Assembly (NCBI RefSeq): GCF_003931565.1
Contig: NZ_RRYI01000005.1
Coordinates: forward strand, 62,001-126,000
Source of the DNA: Caulobacter sp. 602-1
GTDB lineage: Bacteria; Pseudomonadota; Alphaproteobacteria; Caulobacterales; Caulobacteraceae
DNA length: 64,000 bases
Reading direction: 5' to 3'
This document shows positions 28,101 to 37,685 of the stretch, one piece after another. The number at the start of each line of letters is the position of its first letter. Within the stretch, counting starts at the first letter, position 1. The translations under genes were made by a program, and so were the position numbers. The notes under the pieces were generated by a model that was not told where the DNA came from, ran no database searches, and saw only the letters and a program-made list of their open reading frames with translations.

Positions 28101-28603
28101 ATCTGCTGGCGGATGGCGTCCATCTCGGCCTTGCCGCGATCGGTGTTGACGACGGCCAGAGCGGCCTGCGGACCCTGGCTGCCGCGCAGGGCGACGGTTT
28201 CGGCCAGCTCGGACAGCTTGGCGTCGATGTGGCGCCTGAGCTGGGCGTGATTGGCCTGCTGGATGGGATTGTCCTTGGTCAGCGAGCCGACCGCCTCGGT
28301 TCGCGTGGCGACGTCGGTCACCGCGCGCTGGTAAGGGGCGAGATAGCGGTCGTTGCCGGTCAGCAGATAGCCTCGCTGTCCGGTCTCGGCGTCCTGGGTG
28401 GTGGACAGCAGGTCGTCCAGCGCGATCAGCACCTCGTGGGTGTGCCAGATCTTCTCGCTGTTGATCCGCAGCGTCTCGATGTTGCGATAGGCGATCGTGC
28501 CGCTGATCAGGAAGAAGGCCAGGGCCAGACCCATGCCCAGCGCCGACCATAGCTCCGTTCGGGCGCCGGTCTTGGACGCGTTGCGCGGTTCGATCAGGGA
28601 CAT
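25163..28603 (-). CDS. Hybrid sensor histidine kinase with CHASE3 domain and three receivers
   Basis: A 1146-residue inner-membrane kinase and first gene of the signalling operon. A membrane helix (about 20-42) precedes a periplasmic CHASE3-type helical sensor (DLLSTTQDAETGQRGYLLTG), and a second helix lies near 195-215. A GAF-like domain (about 230-375) and a long Gln/Glu-rich coiled coil (about 380-475) come next. HisKA has FLANMSHELRTPLNSL; the HATPase has NLLSNAFKFT, DTGIGVA and GGTGLGLSISREL. Three receivers follow with phospho-Asp in VVLDVGLPD, MVLDLSLPD and VLMDVMMPV. The coiled coil is a plausible methylation region for the operon CheR/CheB. The stimulus is unknown. Confidence 0.95.
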   Translation of the reverse strand: MSLIEPRNASKTGARTELWSALGMGLALAFFLISGTIAYRNIETLRINSEKIWHTHEVLIALDDLLSTTQDAETGQRGYLLTGNDRYLAPYQRAVTDVATRTEAVGSLTKDNPIQQANHAQLRRHIDAKLSELAETVALRGSQGPQAALAVVNTDRGKAEMDAIRQQIDVMRAEENRLRDIRLTEMDIAHRTALISSVLSAVLGAALTFAVFALIRRSSQARARQQWLQAGQVGLSEVMMGDKTVEELSDSILHFLSRYVGFQAGALFKGENGRFYRAAALGIPADADTPLHFNIKEGLLGKVAAEGHATVVRDVPDGYLTIGSALGHDKPKHLVLVPTHADDIVNAVIELGFLHAVDDQVLELLNQVSTSIGVSLRSARYRSQLQSALEETQRQSEELQVQSEELRVSNEELEEQGRALKESQIRLEQQQVELEQTNSQLEEQAQTLEAQRDELERTGAAVQLKARELAQASQYKSDFLANMSHELRTPLNSLLILSKLLSDNPAGNLSSEQVKFAQTIESSGNDLLTLINDILDLSKIEAGHIEVRPESVPLQRLTNDLRSLFQPLADERQLGFEIKVATDTPTLLETDRQRLEQILKNLLSNAFKFTQAGRVTLAITPTGDNEIAFAVTDTGIGVAREQQESIFEAFRQADGTISRKYGGTGLGLSISRELSRLLGGKIALESTPGEGSTFTVTIPRSYDPARVAPRPEPSASPAPAPAVPAAPARARAAAPMTRTIEDDRDQLANGRRVLLVIEDDDKFASIVRDLSRELGFQCLVAGTAEDALKLARQFKPSAVVLDVGLPDESGLMVLDRLKRDDATRHIPIHVISGADHSQTALSLGAIGYMVKPVKRDDLAQVLTNLQSKLSSTVRRVLIVEDDDVQRDAVGKLLSSGDVETVGVGTAAECLEALKTQTFDCMVLDLSLPDASGFSLLETLSQDGDHAFPPVIVYTGHDLSADDEQRLRRYSSSIIIKGAKSPERLLDEVSLFLHQVVSELPPEQQKMIKKARNRDAVLEGRRVLIVEDDIRNVYSLTNVLEPRGAVVEIARNGKEAIEALDRSAQGDPANAIDLVLMDVMMPVKDGLTATREIREDARWAKLPILMLTAKAMPDDQARCIAAGASDYMAKPIDVDKLLSLVRVWMPR

Positions 28604-29036
28604 GCGATTCTCGACGTGGGAGCTGTGCGGCGGGGTCCGCCCGAGACGACGGACGATGGCGGGATGAACGATCTTGCGGAAATCAGCAAGCGCGCGGGAG
28701 GGGCAGGGGCGGTCCCGCCCCGACAGGCCGGTAGCCGTGTTCGCGCGCGGGGACCGTCGGCCCGTCGACGCAAAGCTGCCTGATACGCTTGAAACTCACT
28801 GGATATCCCCGACCGCGCGCCCCTGAACGCGAGCCTCTAACGGCGCAAGGCGGTTAAGGTTCCCTCCGATCGGCGAGAAGCTTGGCCGAAGCAGGGGGCG
28901 CGGCGAACCGCTGGCGCATCCCACATCCCGCGGCCGCTGTCGCGGCCTTGGGCTCGCTCCATTCTTCAATCTGGACCTTGCCAGAATACATAACGTATAC
29001 GATCAATCCAAACGCAAGCCACGCAAGGAGAGGCGC
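28604..29036. promoter_or_regulatory. Divergent intergenic region with GTATAC operator (site 1)
   Basis: This 433-base gap separates the hybrid kinase from the alpha/beta-hydrolase. I see no credible gene in it. The sequence ATAACGTATACGATC (28990-29004), with core GTATAC at 28995-29000, lies 37 bases before the hydrolase start. It is almost identical to site 2 at 30675-30690 and is the first of six related sites in the hydroxyproline/peptide cluster. AAGGAG at 29026-29031 is the hydrolase ribosome-binding site. Confidence 0.7.
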
Positions 29037-30137
29037 ATGAGGATCCTGGCCACCGCGTTCACCGCGCTCATCCTGGCGTCTCCCTTCCTGGCCATGGGCG
29101 GTTCGGCCGGCGCGGCGACGCCCTATGAGCGGCAGGTCACCCAGGGCGACTATGTCGTCCCCAACTTCACGTTCAAATCCGGCGAGACCCTGCCCAGCCT
29201 CAGGCTGCACTATCGTACGCTGGGTCAGCCGAAGCGCGACGCCCAGGGGCGCGTGACCAACGCGGTGATGGTGCTGCATGGCACCGGCGGCACGGGCGCG
29301 CAGTTCCTGCAGCCGCAGTTCGCCGACGAGCTGTATGGCCCGGGCCAGCCGCTGGACATCACCCGCTACTACATCATTCTGCCCGACGGCATCGGCCACG
29401 GCGGCTCGTCGAAGCCCAGCAACGGCCTGCGCGCCAAGTTTCCCCACTACGGCTACGCCGACATGGTCGAGGCCCAGCGCTTGCTGCTGGTGGATGGTCT
29501 GAAGGTCGACCGCCTGCGCCTGCTGATGGGCACCTCGATGGGCTGCATGCACGGCTTCATGTGGGGCGAGCTGCATCCGCAATTCGCGCAGGCGATCATG
29601 CCCATGGCCTGCCTGCCCGTGCAGATCGCCGGCCTGAACCGCGTCTGGCGCAAGGCGGCGATGGAGTCGATCAAGGCCGACCCGGCCTGGCGCGGCGGCG
29701 ACTACGACCAGCAGCCGGTGCTGGGCCTGCGCGGGGCGGTCAACCTGATGATCGTCGCGGGCTCGGCCCCGCCGGCCTGGCAGCAACAGGCGCCCACGCG
29801 CGACGCGGCCGACGCCTTCTTCGAGGATCGCTTCGCCAAGGACCTGCCCACGCGCGACGCCAACGACATGCTCTATCAGGTGGCCGCGTCCAGCGACTAC
29901 GATCCGTCGGCGGATCTGGAGAAGATCACCGCGCCCATGACCTGGGTGAATTCCAGCGACGACTTCATCAACCCACCCAGCCTGGGCATCGCCGAGCCGG
30001 CGGCCAAACGGCTGAAGAACGGCAAGTTCATCCTGATCCAAGCCACGCCCGAAACGCGCGGCCACGGCACGCACACCTGGGCCAAGTTCTGGAAAAAGGA
30101 TCTGGTCGAGCTGCTGGCGCGCTCCGAGGCGCCATAG
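29037..30137 (+). CDS. Secreted alpha/beta-hydrolase of the homoserine acetyltransferase-like family
   Basis: A 366-residue exported protein (signal peptide ends near GGSAGAA). The fold resembles MetX: HGTGGTGAQF oxyanion region, nucleophile Ser167 in GTSMGCMHGF, Asp in VNSSDDFINPP and His in RGHGTHTWAKF. MetX itself is cytosolic, so an exported member is more likely a hydrolase of esters or amides than an acetyltransferase. A GTATAC operator lies in its promoter, which puts it in the predicted hydroxyproline/peptide regulon. It ends three bases from the convergent SnoaL-like gene. The exact substrate is unknown. Confidence 0.86.
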   Translation: MRILATAFTALILASPFLAMGGSAGAATPYERQVTQGDYVVPNFTFKSGETLPSLRLHYRTLGQPKRDAQGRVTNAVMVLHGTGGTGAQFLQPQFADELYGPGQPLDITRYYIILPDGIGHGGSSKPSNGLRAKFPHYGYADMVEAQRLLLVDGLKVDRLRLLMGTSMGCMHGFMWGELHPQFAQAIMPMACLPVQIAGLNRVWRKAAMESIKADPAWRGGDYDQQPVLGLRGAVNLMIVAGSAPPAWQQQAPTRDAADAFFEDRFAKDLPTRDANDMLYQVAASSDYDPSADLEKITAPMTWVNSSDDFINPPSLGIAEPAAKRLKNGKFILIQATPETRGHGTHTWAKFWKKDLVELLARSEAP

Positions 30138-30140
30138 GGA

Positions 30141-30644
30141 TCAGGCCGGGGAGGGGCCTTCCTCGGCCGAGACGTGGTTCAGGGCGATCACCCATCGCCC
30201 GGCCACCTTGCGCATCAGCCGCGTGTTGATACCGCGTTGGGCCTGCTTGGGGCGGGTGAGTTCGTAGCGGCTGATCAGCTGGGCGGCGTCGGGCCCCAGA
30301 ATCTCGACCTTGATGTCGTGGAACCGCACCTGGCCGCGGGTGTCGGCCGAGGCGCCGTAGTCGCGGACATAGTGGTCCAGCGTGCCTTGCCAGCCGTTCT
30401 GGAACCGGCCTTTCGACACGAACACCACCCCCGGATTGAGAAAGCCGGCCATGTAGCCGGGGAAGTCGCCGCGGTTCCACGCCGCCTGCATGTCGGTGAT
30501 GACCTTGAGGATCGCGGCGGTCTCGGCCGCTTCGTCCATCACGCGGGAACATGTCCTGGGCGCGGCCAAGGCCGGCGCCGCCGTCATGGCCAGAGCCAGC
30601 GCCGCCAGGCCACGCCGGCTGGCGCCTTTGATCGATGCGTCCAT
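30141..30644 (-). CDS. Secreted SnoaL/NTF2-like protein (DUF4440 type)
   Basis: A 167-residue exported protein with an N-terminal signal (SRRGLAALALAMTAAPALAA, possibly twin-arginine). The mature part has the cone-shaped NTF2 fold pattern: DMQAAWNRGDFPGYMAGFLNPGVVFVSKGR, LDHYVRDYG, ISRYELTRP and RWVIALNHVSAE. Family members include small isomerases, hydrolases and ligand binders; function here cannot be told. Its promoter carries GTATAC operator site 2, so it is predicted to be co-regulated with the peptide cluster. Confidence 0.84.
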   Translation of the reverse strand: MDASIKGASRRGLAALALAMTAAPALAAPRTCSRVMDEAAETAAILKVITDMQAAWNRGDFPGYMAGFLNPGVVFVSKGRFQNGWQGTLDHYVRDYGASADTRGQVRFHDIKVEILGPDAAQLISRYELTRPKQAQRGINTRLMRKVAGRWVIALNHVSAEEGPSPA

Positions 30645-31200
30645 CAGCTTTGAACTCCCTGTTGTCTTGCCACCATAACGTATACGATATTATAAATATC
30701 GACGTATGGGGAAGCTGGAAATGCCAACTGTCCAGCCCGCAACGGCGCGCGGTTGGCTCCATGTGGCGTTCACCGAGGCCCGGGAACGCGCCGCCGTCCG
30801 TCAAGGCGGCGTCGGCGTCGCGGCCTGCCTGGCCTTGAAGCAAGCTCTGTCGCGCCGGTCGTCGCCGGTCGTTCGCGAGAAGAGGCGCCGGACGAAGGCC
30901 GGATCGTGAGCGCGACCTGACCATAAGAGCGGCAGGTCGGCGGCCAGCCTTCCAACCGTTCACAAATCGGAAACATGGGCTTGACCAATTTCCGATCCAA
31001 TATACCGTATTCTGTATACGGTATGGATCGAGAAGAGCTCTTGGTCCTGAACCCGTCCTAGACGGTGCTTGTCTTCAAGGGATGAGTATCGAGCACTCTC
31101 GCGTGTCCTGTCGGTGATGTGCGCTGCGTGCTTGCATTTGTTTGGTGAGAACTAACGGTCCGAAAACACCTACGAAATCGATCAAAATTGGGGGATGAGC
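30645..31200. promoter_or_regulatory. Divergent control region with two GTATAC operators (sites 2 and 3)
   Basis: This 556-base gap lies between the SnoaL-like gene and the TonB receptor. Site 2 (30675-30690) reads ATAACGTATACGATAT and is followed by AATATCGACGTAT, a second half-site. Site 3 (31002-31024) is a palindrome, ATACCGTA and TACGGTAT around seven bases, with core GTATAC at 31014-31019 and outer GATCC/GGATC arms. A 67-codon frame at 30706-30909 has no homology I recognise and is probably not a gene. The receptor leader after site 3 is about 170 bases and has GGGGG at 31190-31194. Confidence 0.75.
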
Positions 31201-34128
31201 ATGAGAAGTGGTGATCAGAATACGGGCGAGGCTCGGAAAAATCTTCGCTCTATCGTTCTATGTTCCAGCATGATCGGCGGGTTCCTGGCGATCGGAGCGC
31301 CAGCGCTGGCCCAGACGACGCCGGGCGACGCGCCCGCGACGGTCGAGGAGATCGTCGTCACCGGCTCCCGCCTGACGCGGACGGACCTGACGGCGCCCAG
31401 CCCGACCACGGTGGTCGGTGAGATGGAGATCAAGCAGTCGGGCAACGTCACGCTCGAAAAGACCCTGAACCAGTTTCCGCAGTTGGCCGCGGGCAACACC
31501 TCGACCGTAAACAACGGCGGCGGCTCGGGCGTACTGACGGCCAACCTGCGCGGCCTGGGTTCGACCCGGACCCTGGTGCTGGTGAACGGCCGGCGCTTCA
31601 TCCCGGCCAACTCTGCGGCCGACGTCGACTTGGCCAGCATCCCGGATACGCTGATCAAGCGGACCGAAATCATCACCGGCGGCGCCTCGGCTGTCTACGG
31701 CTCGGACGCCATCGCTGGCGCGGTCAATTTCATTCTCAAGGACAATTTCGAGGGCCTGGAAGCCTCGGGTCAGTATGGGGTCACCGATCGCGGCGACGCC
31801 AAGTCCAAGAAGCTGGACCTGACGATGGGCGCCAACCTGGACGGCGGACGCGGCAATGTCGCCATGTCGCTGTCCTACACCAAGCAGGACCCGATCACCC
31901 AGAACGACCGCGACTTCTCCAAGATCCCGCTGGGCGAGGTGAACGGCGCCCTGGTCTATTCGGGTTCGGGCAGCATTCCCGGCACCCGCGTGCCGCTCAG
32001 CGCCACGCAACGCGCCCAGCTGGTGGGCGTCAACCTCACCCCCAGCGGCACGTGCACCTCGGTCACCGGCATCCGCTTCGGCGCGAACGGCGTGGTCCTG
32101 CCGTACTGCCAGCCGGAGGACACCTATAACTACGCGCCGTTCAACCTGCTGCAGCGGCCGCTCGAGCGTTACAACGTCTCGACCATCGGCCACTATAACC
32201 TCACAGACCACGTCACGGCCTATGCCGAGGCGTTCTTCGTCAACTCGCGCAACAACTCGATCCTGGCCCCGGACTCGTTCACGCCGGTGACGCCGGGCGC
32301 GGCGTCCTCGACCCTGCTGGTGCCCAACTACGCCAGCAACGCGGCGCTGACGCCGGCGCTGCGGCAGTTCTTCGTCGACAACGCCGCGATCTTCGACCCG
32401 AACCGCACCGGCACGGCCTCGGTGGTCGGCGGCGGGCGGCGCGCCGACGAGCTGGGCACCCGCAACTCGTTCTACGAGCGCCAGTCCTACGAGATCACCA
32501 CCGGCCTGCGTGGCGATTTCGAGGTGATGGACCACACCTGGCGGTGGGACGCCTTCTACCAGTACATGCGCAACCGCACCGACACCCACAACGAAGGCAC
32601 GATCAACCAGACGCGCCTCAGCCAGGGCCTGGACGCCATCGTTAATTCGGCCGGCCAGGTGGTGTGCCGCAGCGGCGCCCAGGGCTGCGTTCCGGTGTCG
32701 ATCTTCGGCCTGGGCTCGATCAGCGCCGCGGCCGGCAAGTTCCTGACTCCCGATCGCGAATCTCACGACATCTTCGAGCGTCAGGTCGGCGGCGGCTCGC
32801 TCAGCGGTACGCTGTTCACCCTGCCGGCCGGTCCGGTCGCCGTCGCCGCCGGCGCCGAATATCGCAAGGACCAGTACGCCTCGACTCCCAGCGCCTTCGA
32901 CCTGAACGGCGAGTACGGCGCGGCGTCCTCCAACGCCCTGAAGGGCTCGTTCGACGTCAAGGAAGTCTTCGGCGAGCTGCGCGTGCCGATCCTGGCCGAC
33001 CTGCCGTTCGTCAAGACCCTGGCCGTCGAGGGCGCGGCTCGCTACTCGGACTATTCGTCGATCGGCGGCGTGTTTGCGTGGAAGGCTGGCGGCGAGTACG
33101 CGCCAATCGAGTGGGTCCGGTTCCGCGGCGCCTATAACCGCGCGATCCGCGCGCCCAATATCGCCGAGCTCTACGCGGCGCGGGCGCAGGGCTTCACCGG
33201 CGGCACCGACCCCTGCGCCACGGCCCAGAAGCCGACGGCCGCCCAGAAGCAGCTCTGCATCGCCCAGGGCGTTCCGGCCGCCGACATCGAGACCTTCACC
33301 CAGGCCACGCTGGGCCTCACCCAGGAAAGCGGCGGCAATCCGAACCTGACCGAGGAGAAGTCCAGCACCTTCACGATCGGCGCGGTCATCTCGCCGCCGA
33401 TCATCCCGCGCCTGAACATCACGGTCGACTACTTCAACGTCGAGGTGAAGAACGCGATCACGACGATCAACGCCCAGCAGACGCTGAACGACTGCTTCAC
33501 CAACCTCAACCTCAGCAGCGTCACCTGTCAGGCGATCAAGCGCCTGCCGAGCGGCCAGATCGACTTCGTCCGCACCAGCAACAGCAATATCGGCCAGTTG
33601 AAGGTTCGCGGCGTCGACGCCCAGGTCGACTACCGCCTGCCCCTGCCGTCGATGCTGGAGCTGGGCGGGCCGGCCAACCTGTCGCTGACCGCGGTGGCCA
33701 GCTGGCTGTTCGAGCGTTCGACCCAGGTTCTGGCCAACCAGAAGCCGCAGGACTGCGCCGGCTTCTACGGCGCGGGCTGCTCCAGCGGCACCGGCGGTTT
33801 CATCACCCCGGACTTCAAGCTGAACCTCAGCGCCAACTACGCCAGCGGCGACGTCACCCTGCGCCTGGCGGCCCGGATGATCGGCGACCTGGAGCTGTAC
33901 CCGACCGCGACCAACGTCGTGAAGAAGGTCGATCCCACCTGGTACGTCGACGGCTCGTTCGCGGTGAACGTGACCAAGCAGGTGAGCCTGTTCGGCGGGG
34001 TCAACAACCTGTTCGACAAGCAGCCGCCGATCCTGGGCACCACCCTGGTCGGCGACGCCAACACCGACGTGTCGCTCTTCGACACGCTGGGCCGGCGCTA
34101 CTTCATGGGGGCGCGACTGCGCTTCTAG
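31201..34128 (+). CDS. TonB-dependent receptor, predicted peptide/glycopeptide importer
   Basis: A 975-residue outer-membrane receptor. The signal peptide (to about residue 37, GAPALAQ) is followed by a TonB-box-like VEEIVVTGSR and a plug domain (about 55-180, with NLRGLGSTRTLVLVNGRRF and GGASAVYGSDAIAGAVNFIL). The barrel ends in YFMGARLRF. ATG 31201 has GGGGG six bases upstream; ATG 31195 abuts that site and is less likely. It has no STN domain, so it should be controlled by the GTATAC palindrome rather than by FecIR. It heads a long run of secreted peptidases and GH127, whose products or substrates it probably imports. Confidence 0.93.
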   Translation: MRSGDQNTGEARKNLRSIVLCSSMIGGFLAIGAPALAQTTPGDAPATVEEIVVTGSRLTRTDLTAPSPTTVVGEMEIKQSGNVTLEKTLNQFPQLAAGNTSTVNNGGGSGVLTANLRGLGSTRTLVLVNGRRFIPANSAADVDLASIPDTLIKRTEIITGGASAVYGSDAIAGAVNFILKDNFEGLEASGQYGVTDRGDAKSKKLDLTMGANLDGGRGNVAMSLSYTKQDPITQNDRDFSKIPLGEVNGALVYSGSGSIPGTRVPLSATQRAQLVGVNLTPSGTCTSVTGIRFGANGVVLPYCQPEDTYNYAPFNLLQRPLERYNVSTIGHYNLTDHVTAYAEAFFVNSRNNSILAPDSFTPVTPGAASSTLLVPNYASNAALTPALRQFFVDNAAIFDPNRTGTASVVGGGRRADELGTRNSFYERQSYEITTGLRGDFEVMDHTWRWDAFYQYMRNRTDTHNEGTINQTRLSQGLDAIVNSAGQVVCRSGAQGCVPVSIFGLGSISAAAGKFLTPDRESHDIFERQVGGGSLSGTLFTLPAGPVAVAAGAEYRKDQYASTPSAFDLNGEYGAASSNALKGSFDVKEVFGELRVPILADLPFVKTLAVEGAARYSDYSSIGGVFAWKAGGEYAPIEWVRFRGAYNRAIRAPNIAELYAARAQGFTGGTDPCATAQKPTAAQKQLCIAQGVPAADIETFTQATLGLTQESGGNPNLTEEKSSTFTIGAVISPPIIPRLNITVDYFNVEVKNAITTINAQQTLNDCFTNLNLSSVTCQAIKRLPSGQIDFVRTSNSNIGQLKVRGVDAQVDYRLPLPSMLELGGPANLSLTAVASWLFERSTQVLANQKPQDCAGFYGAGCSSGTGGFITPDFKLNLSANYASGDVTLRLAARMIGDLELYPTATNVVKKVDPTWYVDGSFAVNVTKQVSLFGGVNNLFDKQPPILGTTLVGDANTDVSLFDTLGRRYFMGARLRF

Positions 34129-34140
34129 GCGAGTGTCGAG

Positions 34141-34165
34141 GGCCGCGGGCGAAACGCTCGCGGCC
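34141..34165 (+). terminator. Stem-loop after the receptor (attenuator-like)
   Basis: GGCCGCG (34141-34147) pairs with CGCGGCC (34159-34165) around 11 bases, followed by TTT. It sits 12 bases after the receptor stop and 24 bases before the next start. It could lower read-through so that the receptor is made in excess over the enzymes downstream. Confidence 0.45.
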
Positions 34166-34189
34166 TTTCGATCCTGGGGAGGGGAAACG

Positions 34190-35851
<1,662 letters not shown>

Positions 35852-35885
35852 TTTTCGTTGGTTCGCGTGACGTGGGAGTAGGGGC

Positions 35886-37673
35886 ATGAGCAAGGTTTCG
35901 ATGGGACGGGCGATCGCGGCGGCCTTGCTGGCCGCGACTGTCATGGCGAGCGCCGGACAGGCCTCCGCTCAGGCCGGCGCCGCCGACGCGCGGCTGAAGG
36001 CGCTGTACGAGCGGGAGTGGGCCTGGCGGCAGGGCGAGCTGGGCCGGGTCCGCGACGAAAACGGCCGCTGGGGCGACGGCGCCGACCATCTTCCGCGCGT
36101 CGACGCCAAGAGCCAGGCCGCGCGCCTGGCCTACTGGACCGCCGTCCTGGCCGAGCTGGACAAGATCCCGGTCGACCAGCTGTCGTCGGAGGAGAAGATC
36201 AACGCCGAGATCTTCCGCGCCTCGGTGAAGTCCCTGGCCGACAACGCCCGCTTCAAGACCTATGAGGCGCCGTTCAACGCCGACACCTTCTTCTGGTCGG
36301 GCCTGGCCCCGCGCGGCGCGCTGAAGACGGCCAAGGACTACCGCAACTACATCGCCCGGATGCGCGACATCCCGCGCTATTTCGACGAACAGACCGCCAA
36401 TATGCGCAGCGGCCTCAAGCGCGGCTTCAGCGTGCCGCGCGTGGTGGTCACCGGCCGCGACAAGACCATCGAACCCAACCTGTCGACCGGCGCGGACAAT
36501 CCGTTCCTGGCCCCGTTCGAGACCATGCCGGCCTCGATCCCGGCCGAGGAGCAGGCCGCCCTCAAGGCCGAGGCCCAGCAAGTGGTCACCGGGACGGTGA
36601 TCCCGGCCTACGCCAAGCTGCTGGCCTTCATCCGCGACGAGTACATGAAGCAGGCCCGCACCAGTCTGGCGGCCGAGGTCGAGCCGGACGGCAAGGCCTT
36701 CTACCAGGCCCAGATCCAGGGCTTCACGACGCTCGATCTAACGCCCGAGCAGATCCACAAGATCGGCCTCGAGGAGGTCGCGCGGATCAGCGCCGAGATG
36801 GAGACGGTGAAGGCCCAGACCGGCTTCAAGGGTACGATGCCGGAGTTCCTGAAGTTCCTGCGCACCGACCCGCAGTTCTATCCGAAGACGCCCAAGGAGC
36901 TGCTGTCGTTCTCGGCCTATGTGGCCAAGCGCGTCGACGGCAAGCTGGCCGACACCATCGGCTTCCTGCCGCGCCGGCGCTTCGCGATCCTGCCCGTGCC
37001 GCCGGCCCTGGCGCCGATCTACACCGGCGGTCGCGGCGGCCTCGACAGCTGCCTGATGAACACCTACGACCTGCCGTCGCGGCCGCTGTACACCCTGACC
37101 GCCCTGACCCTGCACGAGTGTAATCCGGGCCACGCCTTCCAGGCGGCGGTGGCGGCCGAGGCCAAGAACCGCCCCGACTTCCGCCGCCAGACCTCGTTCT
37201 CGGGCTATGGCGAGGGCTGGGCGCTCTACATGGAGTGGCTGGGCACGAAGATGGGCGTCTACGACACGCCCTATGAGAATTTCGGCCGGCTGTCCTACGA
37301 GATCTGGCGGGCCAGCCGCCTGGTGATCGACACGGGCATCCACCACTACGGCTGGACCCGCGCGCAAGCCCAACAGTACCTGCGCGACCACACCGCGCTG
37401 TCCGAGCACGAGATCGAGACCGAGATCGACCGCTACATCGCCTGGCCCGGCCAGGCCGTGGCCTACAAGCTGGGCGAGATGGTGATCCGCAGGAAGCGGG
37501 CAGAGGCCGAGGCCAAGCTGGGGCCCAAGTTCGACCAGCGCAACTTCCACGACGCGATCCTGGCGCTGGGGTCCGTGCCGCTGTCGACGCTCGAGGCGCG
37601 GCTGGACCAGTTCATCGCCGACGGCGGGGTCAATCCGCCGGGCTTCAATCCGGCCCTGCCCGAAACCAAGTAG
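35886..37673 (+). CDS. DUF885 secreted metallopeptidase, paralog 1
   Basis: A 595-residue exported protein with a signal ending ASAQA. DUF885 proteins are zinc-dependent peptidase-like enzymes; the metal site is HECNPGHAFQ with downstream FSGYGEGWALYMEWLG supplying the Glu. The family DxRLKxLYExEWxWR start and the C-terminal AYKLGEMVIRRKRAEAEAKLG are intact. It is the first of three tandem paralogs in this cluster. The family has been linked to cleavage of small or unusual peptides, but specificity is not visible from sequence. It follows the amidohydrolase by 34 bases and GH127 starts 12 bases after it. Confidence 0.9.
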   Translation: MSKVSMGRAIAAALLAATVMASAGQASAQAGAADARLKALYEREWAWRQGELGRVRDENGRWGDGADHLPRVDAKSQAARLAYWTAVLAELDKIPVDQLSSEEKINAEIFRASVKSLADNARFKTYEAPFNADTFFWSGLAPRGALKTAKDYRNYIARMRDIPRYFDEQTANMRSGLKRGFSVPRVVVTGRDKTIEPNLSTGADNPFLAPFETMPASIPAEEQAALKAEAQQVVTGTVIPAYAKLLAFIRDEYMKQARTSLAAEVEPDGKAFYQAQIQGFTTLDLTPEQIHKIGLEEVARISAEMETVKAQTGFKGTMPEFLKFLRTDPQFYPKTPKELLSFSAYVAKRVDGKLADTIGFLPRRRFAILPVPPALAPIYTGGRGGLDSCLMNTYDLPSRPLYTLTALTLHECNPGHAFQAAVAAEAKNRPDFRRQTSFSGYGEGWALYMEWLGTKMGVYDTPYENFGRLSYEIWRASRLVIDTGIHHYGWTRAQAQQYLRDHTALSEHEIETEIDRYIAWPGQAVAYKLGEMVIRRKRAEAEAKLGPKFDQRNFHDAILALGSVPLSTLEARLDQFIADGGVNPPGFNPALPETK

Positions 37674-37685
37674 GGAGCAGGCGCC

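Noticed and set aside
30706-30909. 67-codon frame in the control region between the SnoaL-like gene and the receptor
   Set aside because: It has no recognisable family, poor ribosome-binding site, and lies in a region with operators; composition changes along it. It may be real, but the evidence is too weak.
34133-34189. Upstream extension of the amidohydrolase at 34190
   Set aside because: The extra 19 residues precede a perfect ribosome-binding site and signal peptide and are not needed.
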